Shown one piece after another: positions 47,912 through 60,701 of a stretch of 64,000 bases of DNA. The notes beneath the pieces are model-generated. The model ran no database searches. It was not told the origin of the DNA and worked only from the letters and a program-made list of their open reading frames with translations. The DNA lies in the NCBI RefSeq assembly GCF_028502605.1, contig NC_079232.1:3472001-3536000 (forward strand), read 5' to 3'. A program made the position numbers and the translations under genes. Within the stretch, counting starts at the first letter, position 1; the number at the start of each line of letters is the position of its first letter. The DNA comes from Trichoderma breve (lineage: Eukaryota; Ascomycota; Sordariomycetes; Hypocreales; Hypocreaceae).

Positions 47912-49310
47912 ATGAGCCTGGACAAAGAGCTGGTCGATCCCGCTGGCCGCGACGATGAAGATGACGAGCCTGTTCCTGTTGCCCCAGAGGAGCCCACCGA
48001 CGACCTCAACTCGCCGGCCGCCGCCCTGAAGACGAGCGAGATCCTGGCCGCCTGCACATGGAGAGATGCCACGCGCCTGAGAGCTCTCGCCGAGTCGGAC
48101 GGCGGCCTGCTTGCCGATTCGCTTCGTCAGGCTGCCTGTATGTCTTTGCCTCTGACCATTTCCCTTCTTCTGAATACGTTCGCTAATAAACCATCTGTCT
48201 ACATAGGGCCCATCCTGCTTGGCCTGACCCCCCCTGCCGACGAAAAGGAACACCAAGGCGACGGCACGCGCGCAGCAGATGCCGATGCTGATGCCGCTGG
48301 TGGTCATTGGAAAGAGTTGCCGCGCCACAGGGATGAGGACCAGGTTCAGCTCGACGTAAACCGGTCCTTTGTTCATTACCCTAGTGGTATGCTTCTCCTA
48401 TGTCGTATAATACCACTCGATTGATGTATAAAAACTGACACCCTTTATAGACCAGTCTGAACCGGAACTACACAAACGGAAACAAGAGCTATCAGATCTC
48501 ATCGTCGAGGTCCTTCGCCGATACCCATATCTTTGCTACTTTCAGGGATACCATGACATCTGCCAGGTATTCCTGCTCGTCCTAGAGCCAGCATTCAGAT
48601 CGCCTCTGGTCGCTCGGCTCTCCATTCTACGCATCCGCGACTTCATGCTGCCCAGCCTCAGCGCCACAACCGCACAGCTAAGGCTCCTGCCCGACATTCT
48701 CGCCCGCGCGGATCCCGAGCTCCGGCGGCACCTTTCTAGCATAGAGCCTTTCTATGCGCTCGCCGGCACGCTCACCATGTACGCTCACAGCATAGAGCGG
48801 TACAGGGACATCGCCAGATTGTTTGACGTCATCCTAGCCCGGGAGCCTACGTTCTCCATATACTTGTTTGCTCAGATTGTCATAGACCGCCGCGACGAGA
48901 TCTTTGAGATTGACGAGCCTGATATGCTTCAAGTCATTCTCGGCAGGGTCCCGCCGGAACTGGATCTAGATGACCTGATCAAGAAATCCGTAGACCTGTT
49001 CGTTCGCCATCCCCCAGAGACGCTCCGATCGTGGTATCAAATATCGGCGTCGAGCGCGCTCAAGACTTGTAGGGACGTCGATGATAGCACACGACAAACG
49101 CTAGAGGATGGACACCATTACTTTGAGAAGCAGGTCAAGGAAATACAGTGGCAAGAGCTGAGAATTGGGGTCAGAAGGAAGATGTGGATGTACAGGCGTC
49201 CGGTCAAATTCATTGGAGCAGCCATCATGGTCGGAGTTGTGGCATTCTATCTTCGGCGAAACCCTACTCTTGTCCAGTACATATGGTCCCTCTTCCCTGG
49301 CCAGCGGTAA
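47912..49310 (+). CDS. TBC-domain Rab GTPase-activating protein, membrane-anchored (GYP8/TBC1D20 type)
   Basis: Accelerates GTP hydrolysis by a Rab GTPase. Exons 47912-48137, 48207-48386 and 48451-49310; 421 aa. The TBC catalytic pair is present: the arginine finger in QLDVNRSF (D125-x2-R128) and the glutamine finger in YFQGYHD (Q167). A hydrophobic helix near residues 392-408 (FIGAAIMVGVVAFYL) followed by a short tail indicates a C-terminal membrane anchor, as in yeast Gyp8 and animal TBC1D20, which act on Ypt1/Rab1 at the ER-Golgi interface. The N-terminus is acidic and the loop before the Arg finger is Ala/Asp-rich. The start ATG at 47912 is the first in frame. The Rab target is inferred from architecture only. 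Confidence 0.9.
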
Positions 49311-49662
49311 TCTTGTCGTTTACATAGAGGGTACAGCTGAACGAAACATAAATATATCCAATCATATAGGTTAATTGCACGAGGGAGAAAGGACGGACAG
49401 GAAATAAATAAAAAGACAAAAAAGAATCCGCTATAGTATTTACAAGGGCTTGGTTGTGTCTAGAGTGACTAAGTTTTCTGCAGATGTGCCTGTCTAATTA
49501 TTCAACCCCTGTCCCGTGAACATGCTATGCCTCCTGACGCCATACAAATAACTGAAGCTAGAATCCAACCCTGGTTTTCATGACAATGCCTCAATCCAAC
49601 GCTTACTTGCGTCATTATAAATCATAATTTTTGGGGGAAGGCAGCGGCGTAAATATGTACAT
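49311..49662. other. Intergenic, convergent 3' ends of TBC gene and VPS52
   Basis: Short 3' UTR spacer; nothing else is seen. Confidence 0.6.
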
Positions 49663-51783
49663 CTATGATTCACCCTGATATGTCTGTTTCAGCTCTTCAA
49701 AATGTTCTTGCTGTTCCTGCGCCAGCTTCCCCGCTTCATCGCCAATGATGGTGAGAATCAGAGAATAATTGTTATATAGGAACCGCTCGCTTTTCCTCGT
49801 ATCACCATGCGACTGCGCCTGTCGAGCCAAGAAGGCTTCAACTTCGGAGCGCAAACGGCGAAGACTAGCTACGACGGGCTCATCGTCGCCCGCCTCTGTG
49901 GACAGAGCCAGAAAGCCGTGGAGCAGCTGCCCAAACCGCTGCGTGACCATGTGCGGCGCGGCCGACATCTTCATCTGATCGGCCTTGGCCAGTTTCGCAG
50001 GAGCAGCATTGGTCAACAGCCGGACGGATTCGCAATGGCGGTCCATGATGACCTGCAGCCGCGGCCAGAGCAACATGTTGGTGCCGTTGATGTAGCCGTC
50101 CACGGCAGGTACTTTTCGCCTCTGGAGGTCAAAGGCAAAGTGCTGGTTGAGTCGGATGCAGAGAAGAAGTCCCAGAGCATCGAAGCTCTCGCTGACGAGC
50201 GTCTTTGAAAGCACCCTGCCAACCTCAAAAGTCGGGTCAAATATGTAGTTGAAGTTTTTGGATATCTGCGAATAAGACAAGGCGGGTGCGAAGAAAGCCG
50301 CCAAGAAGGTATATTCGGCCGTGGCATTGTCGATGAGAGCCAGGTTGAAGTTTCGAAAGGGTACTTCCAGGTAGTGAGTTGATTGATCCTCCTCCGCCAG
50401 ATATGATGAGATAGCCGAGGTGCTCTTTGTTCGTAACATGTCAATCCGGCGCCCGAGATTGAATGCGTCGTGCGGCGGGCCAGCAACACGGCTGCTCGAC
50501 AGGACAGCAGTTTTCCTTGTTGCATCCTCTTGCCCCAAGACGTCATTTTTATCCAGAATATGAAGCTTGAGCTTGGCCAAGGCCCTCTCGTAGCGTGTGA
50601 ATTGATTTAGATAGTACCAGCGCATCGTATTCATATACGCCTGTGAGATTTCTTCCGCAAGGGCGGCATGATGCTTATGCAGAAACGTATAGAGATCCTT
50701 GAACTTAAGGAAGTTCTGCTGCTGAATTATCTGGGCATTGATGTGAGGCGACCGAAGAGCCTTGATCTGGGCAACGAGAAAGTCTCGAATGCGCTCTACA
50801 GCCTGTGATGCTACATGTTAGTTGATTCCGTAGCCAGCTACAGGCAAAGGACCGCACCTTTAAGATTAGCTTCTCTAAGATAGGGCCAAGCTCCTCGCTG
50901 GCTTTGCCCTGTTGTGCTCCAGACAGCTTCTTAATGGCCGAGGCTCTTTTATCCACCTCATTCAATGTTTTGGCCCACAGCTCGTCGATATGGCCCGTCG
51001 TTATCCTGGAAATCGTATCGGGTGACACGCTCAGCTCTTCCACCAATGGGCCAAGCGCCTTTTCGATTCGTTTGCGGTTCTCTAACCTTCTGCTCAAAGC
51101 ACTGGAGCGTGACTGCAGTGTTTCAATGTCAGCCGATACGGTGGAAAGGTCATTGCGAAAATCGGCGAGATTCATCTCGACCGAGTTCAGGATGTCGTCG
51201 CACGCAACAATGGACCGGTGCAAGGCGTCAAACCGGGCCTTGTCTTCTTCGTCTACAATTGGTAAGTTAGCAGAGAATACAGCCAGTATAGCTTCATATT
51301 ACAGCCATAGGCATGGCGTGACGCACATTCGCTCGCGCTCTGCGGCCGGCGCAGGCTTGTGGTATCTTGGTCGAAGCTCCCGGCGGCCAGCTCCTTTAGA
51401 GACAGTCCGCCGAAATCGACGTCAAATGTCAGATCCTCCGCAGTAATCAGGCTTGCCCTGCTTTGGGTCTTGCCCACGACCTCGGAATCTGCTGCCAGCA
51501 GCTTCTCCAAGACGTCCACCGAGTCCGGAGCCTGTCCGGGCTGCTGTCTCGCATCTGAGCCATTGGGCTTGCGGGACGACGCCAGCAGCGATGTCGTAGA
51601 GTCGCTTGACACCAAGGAGAGAGACGAGCCGCGCGGGGAAGGCCCTTGTCTCTGCGATGTGATGTAAGGGCTGAGAGTGCTCGATGTCCTTCGTGGCAGC
51701 GGCGAGTTGTGTCGGCTGGTGATCTGGGGAGTCGAAGGGCCGGACGCGCTGGCTTGGGTTGCTGCGAGACGGTCGAGCCACAT
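49663..51783 (-). CDS. VPS52: GARP/EARP complex subunit VPS52
   Basis: Tethering-complex subunit for retrograde traffic from endosomes to the trans-Golgi. Exons 51783-51327, 51252-50858 and 50802-49663; 663 aa. The first ~100 residues are Ser/Pro/Thr-rich and disordered. Then comes the conserved LTFDVDFGGLSLKELAAGSFDQD, a coiled coil (about 155-280) that assembles with Vps51/53/54, and the VPS52/Sac2 helical region beginning AVERIRDFLVAQIKALRSPHINAQ and continuing through NTMRWYYLNQFTRYERALAKL. The junction of exons 1 and 2 (T + AC) is in frame and joins the conserved regions; its donor GTGCGT is slightly off consensus. The gene faces the TBC RabGAP, which also acts in membrane traffic, but they share no promoter. 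Confidence 0.93.
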
Positions 51784-53587
51784 GATGCGCTGCCAGAGTC
51801 GGAGATGAGGTTATCGATTGGTGAAGAGAGGGCGTCTCGTGATCATGACCGTCTCATGGCTTTGTGGAGGTGGTTTGAATGCCAGATTGTCACTGGTGAT
51901 TCGGTGGATGGCGGGTAGCTGTGCTGTATGTGAGCATGAGCATGAGCATACAGGTAGCATGTACTCGCAACTGTCGCTGCTAGCTGTACTGTACTCCGTA
52001 TTACAGAGTGAGACGCTGCGAGGCTATGCCGATGCGCTGGTGGAGACGAACTTGGGGCAGTCAATTAGCGCCATGATTGGTGAAGGGGGGCGCTGTAGCA
52101 GCAATCAGCAAGCGCTGAACAGGATACGAAGAATCCATGGATGGACAATTATAGAATTGGTTTCCATATCAGAGAGAATTGATTTCTCTAGATGTGTGGA
52201 TTAAGTGTTACATCTCAGTACCTACCCATCTATGTCAGTATTCTTGTCATCTTTAATGAGATACTCCCCTATTTGATGCTGTCAATAAGTGCTTCACGAA
52301 AAGAAGTCGGTTGCAGCCATTGCCAAGCCTCATTTACCCAGAGGCCTCAGTACGAGTATCCAGTACCTTAGTTCCTATAGAGGCTGCAAGCTTACGCCAC
52401 CACAAATCTGTGCTCACAATTGGAAAGCAAAATGCAGTTGCAGTGAGTCAACCGGAACAGCATAAAGACAAAAAAGGGTTGAGAAAGACAAGACTCTGAG
52501 CCTGGCTGTTACAACGCAGCAACCGCGGGCTCATTGGCTCCAAGCTCCGAGCTCCAAGAATACACGTACCGCCTGTAGGGGCCTTGTGCAGATTCATCTG
52601 TCGACGACATTGAAACATCACGCGACTAAGAAGAGGTCGGGGTACCATGCCATGCAGCGGAAATACGCGAGACACGGTGTACCAGAGCTCTTGCTGCCAG
52701 CTCACATTTAAACTTTGGTAGAGCATTGCAGATGTTGCTCCTTTTGGGGAGGAAAAGCCCTATTAGCACTAAACCTTCCAGTAATACCCGTAGTTGCAGG
52801 TACCTCAGCTACATATTGTACATGTAGTAGTACAGAGGTACTCAACTCGCACAGATTGCTGTGGTTACTTTTGCAGCTCTCATGGACGAGTGCAGCAGAA
52901 GTACCAGCTCGGTAAAATAGATCAATGCATCATGTCAGGCGGTTTGCAGATTCGGGATGCGGAGTTGTGTGTGATCATCTCCCTTGTGCCGAGCTCATGC
53001 AGCCTCCCCTCCCCAGAGGAAACCACCTCAGCTAGCTTGAAGAGAAGCCGACAGAGGTACATACCAGCTACTTTAAGAAGTCATCGAGTAAATAATACGA
53101 TTGCAAAAAATAGCTAAATAATCAATAAAAATAAGATACTGTTTCGGAGAGCACACCTGCACTGATTCAAGAGTCCTCCCCCCTCAAGTAATGGCTCGTG
53201 ACAGTGCTTGTGTCCTGCTTTTTTGGAAATGTTCCGCCCTAATAAGGCTGGCGGGCGGGACGAAAAAAAAAAAAAGAGCACCAAACCTTACCGGTTGGGC
53301 AAAAAAAAGGTACTAACTTGCTCCCTCCAAAACGGGTGCAAACCGTGTCCCACAGTCGCTCAAGCACCATTAACGCCAGGGCCAATCACACAGGCGAAAA
53401 AAAAATTCAGGTAACGCACCTTTTCTTCCCCCTCCGTCCACCCTTTGCTCTTCTCCTCTCACCTCTCAATTTCTCCTCTCCACATACTTTCAATACTCTC
53501 CACTGTCCTTTTGTCTGCCACGCAGACTCTCTCCGACTTCCTTCTCTTCGCTTCACGACAAGCTCGATTTTTGCGCAATCCATCACC
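51784..53587. other. Intergenic, VPS52 and eIF5A divergent promoters
   Basis: A 1.8-kb spacer. Noted: three TGAGCA units at 51931-51948, GTACTCCGTATT at 51990 (recurrent motif), GGTACC and AGTACC clusters, and a CT-rich leader from about 53420 up to the eIF5A start. No gene or RNA is supported. Confidence 0.5.
53420..53550 (+). promoter_or_regulatory. CT-rich leader of eIF5A
   Basis: A pyrimidine-dominated stretch just upstream of the eIF5A ATG, of the kind found at strong filamentous-fungal promoters and in 5' UTRs of translation genes. The start codon context CACCATGTC is good. Confidence 0.45.
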
Positions 53588-54508
53588 ATGTCTGAGGAGG
53601 TAAGTCCATCGTCTGCTTCTGTTGCGCTGCCTCTGCGCAAAGGAAAAAAAACACCCCGCAATCATCTTGGCTGCCCCTCGACTGAGCGACACCCCACATC
53701 ACAATATTGCTTTTTTTTTTTTTTTTTTTTTTTTGGTTGCGAGATTCGCCAGATGAGATTCTGCGTCCCAAGATCGCCCCGTCTACAAGATCATCAGCAT
53801 CAAATCACCTAATAAAACTGCAATCTTTTCGCACTCGCTTCATCACAAACTCTAAACGCTAACCAATTCGTCCACCTACAGCATGATGTTACCTTCGAGT
53901 CCGCCGACGCCGGCGCGTCTCTCACCTACCCCATGCAGTGCTCTGCTCTGCGCAAGAACGGCTTCGTCGTGATCAAGGGTCGCCCGTGCAAGATCGTCGA
54001 CATGTCCACCTCCAAGACCGGCAAGCACGGTCACGCCAAGGTCCACCTTGTCGCCCTTGACATCTTCACCGGCAAGAAGTACGAAGATCTCTCTCCTTCT
54101 ACCCACAACATGGATGTCCCCAACGTCACCCGTCGTGAGTACCAGCTGGTAAGTAAATTATGCTCCCCAGATGGAACGTGGAAGAAGGAAAAGAAAAGAG
54201 TCGAGCTTTACTAACATGATTCCGTAGCTCGACATCTCTGACGATGGTTTCCTCTCCCTCATGAACGACGACGGTGACACCAAGGATGATGTCCGCATGC
54301 CCGACGGCGAGATTGGTGAGAAGATCAACAAGCTCTTCAAGGTTGATGAGAAGGACACCAGTAAGTTACTATTCTCTCCCCTTTTTAAGCGTCCAAGAGT
54401 GGTATGAAAATGGAGAGTATTCTAACCCAATTCGCAGACGTTGTTGTCCTTACCTCCATGGGTGAGGAGGCCGCCATTGAGGCCAAGGAGGCTCCCAAGC
54501 AGGGTTAA
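53588..54508 (+). CDS. HYP2: Translation factor eIF5A (hypusine-containing)
   Basis: Small essential factor that relieves ribosome stalling at proline-rich and other slow sites and aids termination. Exons: 53588-53599, 53882-54148, 54228-54360 and 54438-54508; 160 aa, matching the family. The first exon encodes only MSEE and is separated from exon 2 by a 282-nt intron with a 24-nt poly(T) run (53711-53734). The hypusination loop [12 protein letters not shown] is intact; the modified lysine is K52 (yeast K51). The remainder is the OB-fold domain, with two conservative introns. No deoxyhypusine synthase gene lies in the window. Confidence 0.97.
53711..53734 (+). repeat. Poly(T) run of 24 nt in eIF5A intron 1
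   Basis: An uninterrupted run of 24 T inside the 282-nt first intron, about 150 nt before the acceptor. It is probably length-variable and has no effect on the coding frame. Confidence 0.85.
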
Positions 54509-55388
54509 ATTAAATCTCAACTCCCCCACCAAATGAGCAATACGAAGATTTAGGATTTGGTTATAGCCCCTCGTCACCTCTTTTCCTCCCCCACCTCCAG
54601 GCGTTTATTACGGCCGTCGTAACATCGAATATCCTTGGCTTGATGTATGGGTCGTTGCGTTCGAAGGTTGATGGATGGGATTTCTCTGCTAGTTACAATG
54701 CTCGGCATTTCAAACGCCCTTTCTGAGGGTCATTATTTTCCTTTGTACGCTCCACGAGTCATCGCCAAAGTTACCCATACAGACATGTGTGCGTAGCTGG
54801 CCGTCATGATGAAAATGAAAATGAAAAAAATGAACGTGCATACTGAGCTTGCCGCAATGAGTGAATAAGTGCAAACCGTAACGTGTAATTTATCGTAGGA
54901 AATGATGCCTCTAGATGATGGAGATCTGTTGTAGATTTGCTGCAGATTTCCTGTAGATTTCCCGTAGATTTGCTGCAGATGGATTATAGAATGCTTGCAG
55001 CTGTCATTAGAGTTTCCGAGATGTGTGGCTGCAGTAGGTGAAAATTATAGTGGGTAAAATCCAAGGTAGCGTTACGCAGAGCCGCCAACAGGTCAATTGT
55101 ACTTTGAGCAAGACAACACCAGCCTTCGCAAACAACGCTTCATGCCTATCCGCTGATATCTTTCGGTAGGACGAGCTCGCAGCTTCAGTTCATCGTATCA
55201 TCATCAGTCCAAGGTCCCGGAGTTTCTTTCTTCCTTTGATCGGTGAAGACGGTGCAATATGAAGATAAACTTCTCTCAGAAGTGCTGCATAGACCGCAAA
55301 GTCTACACTTGCTCGCCATAACTCAGCACCTCGATCTCCATCCATCGTCTCTTCTCGCTGTCAGCATAATTTAAAGTGCTCGCCCAAC
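54509..55388. other. Intergenic between eIF5A and RRN7
   Basis: Contains the eIF5A 3' UTR, an 11-nt tandem repeat at 54930-54982 and the RRN7 promoter. Minus-strand open frames reaching into 55303-55757 are mirrors of RRN7. Confidence 0.55.
54930..54982 (+). repeat. 11-nt tandem repeat, about 4.8 copies
   Basis: Units read TGTAGATTTGC, TGCAGATTTCC, TGTAGATTTCC, CGTAGATTTGC and a partial TGCAGATGG. The variation is mainly C/T at position 3 and G/C at position 10. It lies about 420 nt past the eIF5A stop codon. Confidence 0.85.
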
Positions 55389-57250
55389 ATGGAAGGGCCA
55401 GGAGAAGTCCGGAGAATGCCCCGAGGCGAAAGATGCCCCGAATGTGGTAGCCAGAGATGGTACCTGCAAGATGGGCTGAGATTTTGCGCTCGGGGCCATC
55501 AAATCGAAGTAGGTAACTCTTGGTGAACTCTGTTGGGATGTGAAATTGACGGGCCATAGGGGTTTATCCAATTTGATCTTGGTGACATTGAAGACTCTGG
55601 TAAAATGGGAGCCGTATCTCGGCGTGAAAAGGCCCCGAGAGACAGAGGGAAGAGGGCGCCTACACTGACAGGCCAGGCTGGCAGGGATCTCTACCTTGAG
55701 GCTCTCCAATTGATTATTAGAAGCCAAGTAGCATGGCTCATCAATGAAAAGGGCCACAGAGAAGAGCTGGAAACTGTCGTTCGCGATTTGTGGGATCTGC
55801 GAATCAGAGGGTCAAATTCTGGTATCGGTGACGATGCCCAGGGAGACGACGAAGACTTGGCAGTTTTTAGCTCTCAGCCCTCTCAGGATTCATCGTCATC
55901 AAAATGGCATCCTCAATCCAGGAAGCAGAGCTGGGATCCCGAGCTGGGCTTACGATGGCCGTTGCCACGCGTTCCCGATACACTCGCAATCTGCTATTTG
56001 GGCTGCGTCCTCTTGAGGATACCAACTCACCTTGGTGAAATCATCCGATGGGCCAGGAGCGGTAGCATTTCGTACAAAAAATGCGTAAGCATAACTATGC
56101 CCCAACACCTAGTTTCTCCATGTTAACTGGCGAATAGTATCAACATCTGCCCCAGGAAATGCGAGATCGAATGCCCGCCTCGTATATCAGGGTCTTGAAG
56201 CTACCATTCCGATCTTCTATAGAAGGAGACGAGATACACAGAGTCGTCATGGACTTGGTACTCTCATACGACTTCAACTACAGTCTTGTCTTTCCAGAGA
56301 TTAATCACGTTCCGCAGCTGATACAATTTGCAAAAGAGCTTGCGCTGCCCAGTAAGACTTATTATTCCTTCAACTAACCGGTAAGATTCTAATTAAAGAA
56401 CAGTCGATGCCATCATCGCGGCCCGAAAGTTGGCGTCCCTCTTAGGATATCAATTCCGCTTCCCGACAGAGAAGCTTTCAAACCCCAGGTTGGATTATCC
56501 AGAGATACGTCTAATGGCCCTACTCATTGTTGCCACCAAACTATATTTTCCCCTTGCCGATACTACTTCATTATCCCGACTTCAAAATGCCAATTTCCTC
56601 CAGATACCTACACTTGACTGGGAGAGATGGCGACAGGGCAGAAGCAACTTGCCAACACAACGCGATACGAAGACTACCAAGTTTGACTTTAATAAAGTCA
56701 CTCCTAGCCAGGTGGTCTCTATGGAAGAGGACGAACTTGACGCATATTTTGCTCACGTCTCCAGTCTCATTGACACGACTAGTAAGTTGACGAGTACCAT
56801 GACTCCTTTTTTTTAAAGTTACAATGCTGATAGGATGGATCAAGGCGATAATCCAATTACGAAATTCTTTCCGGTAGAAGAATCGTCGGCTAGCACAAGC
56901 CAATTAGAGGATATTTCTACCAAGGACATAGATGACGCCGCCAAAAATTTACTGAATCAAACTCTCGAATACAATCGATTCAATCCAGCCAAATCAGAAA
57001 ACACGTTGCCGTCGATGCCAAGATATGAAGCGTTTCGCAATATTGACCACCTCTCTGAAACCGCAACAGAGCTTTATAGAGCGGCGGGTAAGTTCACACT
57101 CAGAACAATGACTGCACCATGGTAAAGAAAGGGAGCTAATGTATGTATAATGAAGGCTTGGTCGTAGGGGCCTCTCTTGAAACCATGACAGACGCTATTT
57201 ACAGAATTGAACGTACCATGGTTGTCTGGCAGAATAAAAATCGGGCATGA
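55389..57250 (+). CDS. RRN7: RNA polymerase I core factor subunit RRN7 (TFIIB-like)
   Basis: Initiation factor of the Pol I core factor for rRNA genes, homologue of TAF1B. The zinc ribbon is C-x2-C-x13-C-x2-H in CPECGSQRWYLQDGLRFCARGH (residues 16-37), split from the body by intron 1. Two cyclin-like regions follow (about 60-250 and 285-420), with Trp/Leu-rich helices. Exons: 55389-55508, 55560-56084, 56138-56351, 56404-56785, 56834-57087 and 57168-57250, about 525 aa. Intron 4 is a problem: the obvious GTAAGT donor at 56782 with the acceptor at 56833 shifts frame and truncates the protein. Frame is kept by a weak donor (GTTGAC at 56786) or by using acceptor 56877 with the strong donor. The end FRNIDHLSETATELYRAAG...VVWQNKNRA reads as genuine. 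Confidence 0.85.
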
Positions 57251-57788
57251 AGAGCCAATATTAGATTCGATAGTTGATCAAGGCATCTACTATACCTACC
57301 TGTAGTCAATGAAGGGGGCTTTTGTATGTATCGCAAGTATGACGCAGACGGAGAGTCAAAACTTTTGTTACATGACAGTTAATGAGAGTGATTCCAATAT
57401 ATCCAATGAATGATGATCCAATACATCGAAAAGGCTGAAGCCGTTTGTTCATTTCACCTGTCGCAAAATAGAAGCTGAAGCTCTGTTCTTTGTTGTAGAA
57501 TTCCAAGTTGGGACGAAGTACTTGGTACATGGAGTAAAAGGCTCCACTCAAGGTCTTTGAGGTGCTTCCAAGGATGGACTAGGGCGAGGTGGGTTCTCGG
57601 ACCGGCGCTAGCAGTAAAATGGAAAGCCCTCTCCATTCCCCATAACAGGCGCACTTTCTTCTTGCAAGTCACGTGTGTCGGCTACTGACCTAGGGTTTTC
57701 CATGATTTCAACTTCCGCCCCACCAATTTTGCGCGCAGAATCAGCGATCGAACCTTCACATCGTCAAGCATCACAAAAATCGTTCAAG
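57251..57788. other. Intergenic, RRN7 3' flank and ubiquitin-L40 promoter/5' UTR
   Basis: No gene in the left part. The right part (about 57690-57789) is the transcribed leader of the ubiquitin-L40 gene, whose last base before the first intron supplies the A of the start codon. Confidence 0.55.
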
Positions 57789-58502
<714 letters not shown>

Positions 58503-59286
58503 ATCATTTCACCAAGGATGTGGCGTCTGGGTTCTGGCATTCTGGGGTGGCGAGGACAGAGGTGCTTCTGCTTTATTCCGGATTTTGTTTCTACATTAGC
58601 ATCAGGGCAGAGGCAGAATATATCAAATCTAGATGATGTCTGATGGCAGCTCATTGTTAAATATCCTCCGGGGAAGTTCGACTAGTGATTCGACGGTAAC
58701 TGACGCCAATATTACACTTCGAAATCCCGGTCTCTGGAGAGGAGTAAAATTGAAGCTTGAAGAGAGCATCTGGTTATTGTACCGCCTATGGAGCTGAAAG
58801 GGCAAAACATGATGGACCATCAGTTAGAACCACAGGAATGATTGGGATTGCAGATAGATTATCTAGCAAAAAATCCACATGATTAACGTATATGCTCAAG
58901 CCGGCAGACTGTACCAAGTCAAAGATGCCTCCACGTCAATTGATCAAATCGCATCATTATATAATAGCATTTATATAAATTGCTAATCAAAAGGGAATTG
59001 ATTCTTTTTTCGCTGTTCCACACCACAGCATCTGTACCTGGACAAGCTGGCTAATCGGAGGACTTGATTCGCTCGTGGTCCATTCTGCTGCATGCATTTG
59101 ATCACGTGATACGACGACATCTCGTGGCAAGCTATCCCCCAAGCTCAAGCCACCATGCGTCTAAGAAGAGACAGCTTGGACTCGACCCAACTCAAGAACT
59201 AATTGCCCGGCTTTAACCAACTGATATTTGGACAGCGTTCTTGCCAGCGGGATTCGGTCAGCGCATTCCCCCCCAAAGACGCAAAG
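58503..59286. other. Intergenic between ubiquitin-L40 and Yip1-family gene
   Basis: Tandem-gene spacer of about 780 nt; AT-rich around 58930-59010. No gene, RNA or repeat is supported. Confidence 0.55.
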
Positions 59287-60337
59287 ATGTCCGGCTCTGG
59301 ATATGATGCGGTAGTGGATGTGGACGACGAGGTACGTTGTGTGAAAGGGAAGCAAGCCTACGTTGCCTTGATTATCCCCGGTCTGCGATGCCTGCAAAAA
59401 GGAATGTCGCCTTGCTAAGCTTTTGGCGCTGCGGCCTGCATCTTTCTAGGGCGACCTCGGCCACACCGATCTCCAAGAGGATCTCGAATTCCACAGCTCC
59501 AACTTCAACGAGCCGTCATCGTCATCACGCGGCGGCCGCAAGGCGCCGGCAGCAGGTCTGCCCCCGCCAGCGACATCCTCGTCGTCATCGTCCAAGCGCT
59601 ATCTCTGGAGCATGCAATTCTATGCGCAGTTCTTCGACGTCGATACTTCTGCCGTCCTCTCACGCTGCTGGGCCGCCTTGTTCCCGCGAGCAAACTTCCT
59701 CGATGTGCTCGAGGGCAATCCCGATTTGTACGGCCCATTTTGGATCGCTACGACGGTGGTCCTGATTCTCTTCCTTGGCGGCACCATCAGCCAGTATCTC
59801 TCGACCACGGGCAAGTCCCAGTTTGCCTACGATTTTAGGCTACTAAGCGGTATGAAATGGCATTGTCTTGCTTGAGGTTCCATGGGGAGGATATAGTTGA
59901 TAAGATGGGGCTAACACGATGATGGATATTCAGGCGCTGCCGGTTTAATCTACGGATATACTTTGGTCATCCCCGTGGCCCTGTTCCTCGCTCTTCGATA
60001 CTTTGGAAGCGAATCGGCGAACCTCTTGGAGTGCTGGGCTCTGTACGGATACTCAAATCTGATATGGATCCCTGTTGCGCTGATTTCCTGGTCGCCAATC
60101 TCCATCCTTAACTGGGTCTTTGTTGGCGTTGGCTTCGGCCTGTCTGTGGTCTTCCTAGTGCGAAACCTGTATCCAGTGCTGAGCGCAACGGATCGTCAGG
60201 TCAGCAAGATCCTGCTGGTTATTGTCATTTTACTACACGCCGGCCTTTCCTTGACGATCAAGATCCTCTTCTTTGCTCATGGCAGCCCGGTTGCGCGATC
60301 CCCAGCAGGCGGGGATGCCGATAAGAAGCCAGAATAG
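59287..60337 (+). CDS. Yip1-domain family membrane protein (YIPF1/2-like)
   Basis: Golgi/ER membrane protein with a Yip1 domain; family members interact with Rab GTPases and help organise vesicle traffic. Exons 59287-59331, 59450-59849 and 59934-60337; 282 aa. The cytosolic N-terminus (about 75 residues) is acidic then Ser-rich (SSSSRGG, TSSSSSSKR) and contains the conserved short YLWSMQFYAQFFDVDT segment. Five hydrophobic segments follow from about residue 115. Visible Yip1 features are DLYGPFWIATTVVL, AAGLIYGYTLVIPVAL and CWALYGYSNLIWIPVAL (the YGY/YxxS core). The C-terminal tail is short and charged. Closest by architecture to the YIPF1/YIPF2 branch; the specific orthologue is not fixed. 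Confidence 0.9.
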
Positions 60338-60701
60338 TTGATAAACTCAGATCATTGCAATCAAGTATTTGGGGGAACGCCTCAGCGTCTTTTATGAAGA
60401 GGAATATCTGTCACACAAGGGGCTCGTTTTTAAGGACACTATTACTTGGTCGGTATTTGGCAAAAGCATTTGTACACTATATCTTGACGGGTGGCTATGC
60501 CTCGATATGAATGACAGAAACATGAATTTAGAATTTTTTACATTTGATTCCAGCCTCGTTGCTCTTTTAGTTGCTCAGTCTGTTCCCCTCCGCCATTAGC
60601 ACTTATACATACACATATACACCCAAACACACATACACACGCATATATATAAACGTCGTAATATTAGCATTCGCCTCATCAATTTTTGATACACAGCAAC
60701 T
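60338..60701. other. Intergenic, convergent 3' ends
   Basis: 3' UTR spacer between the Yip1-family gene and the rhodanese gene. It includes a short CA/TA-rich stretch near 60603-60655. Confidence 0.6.
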
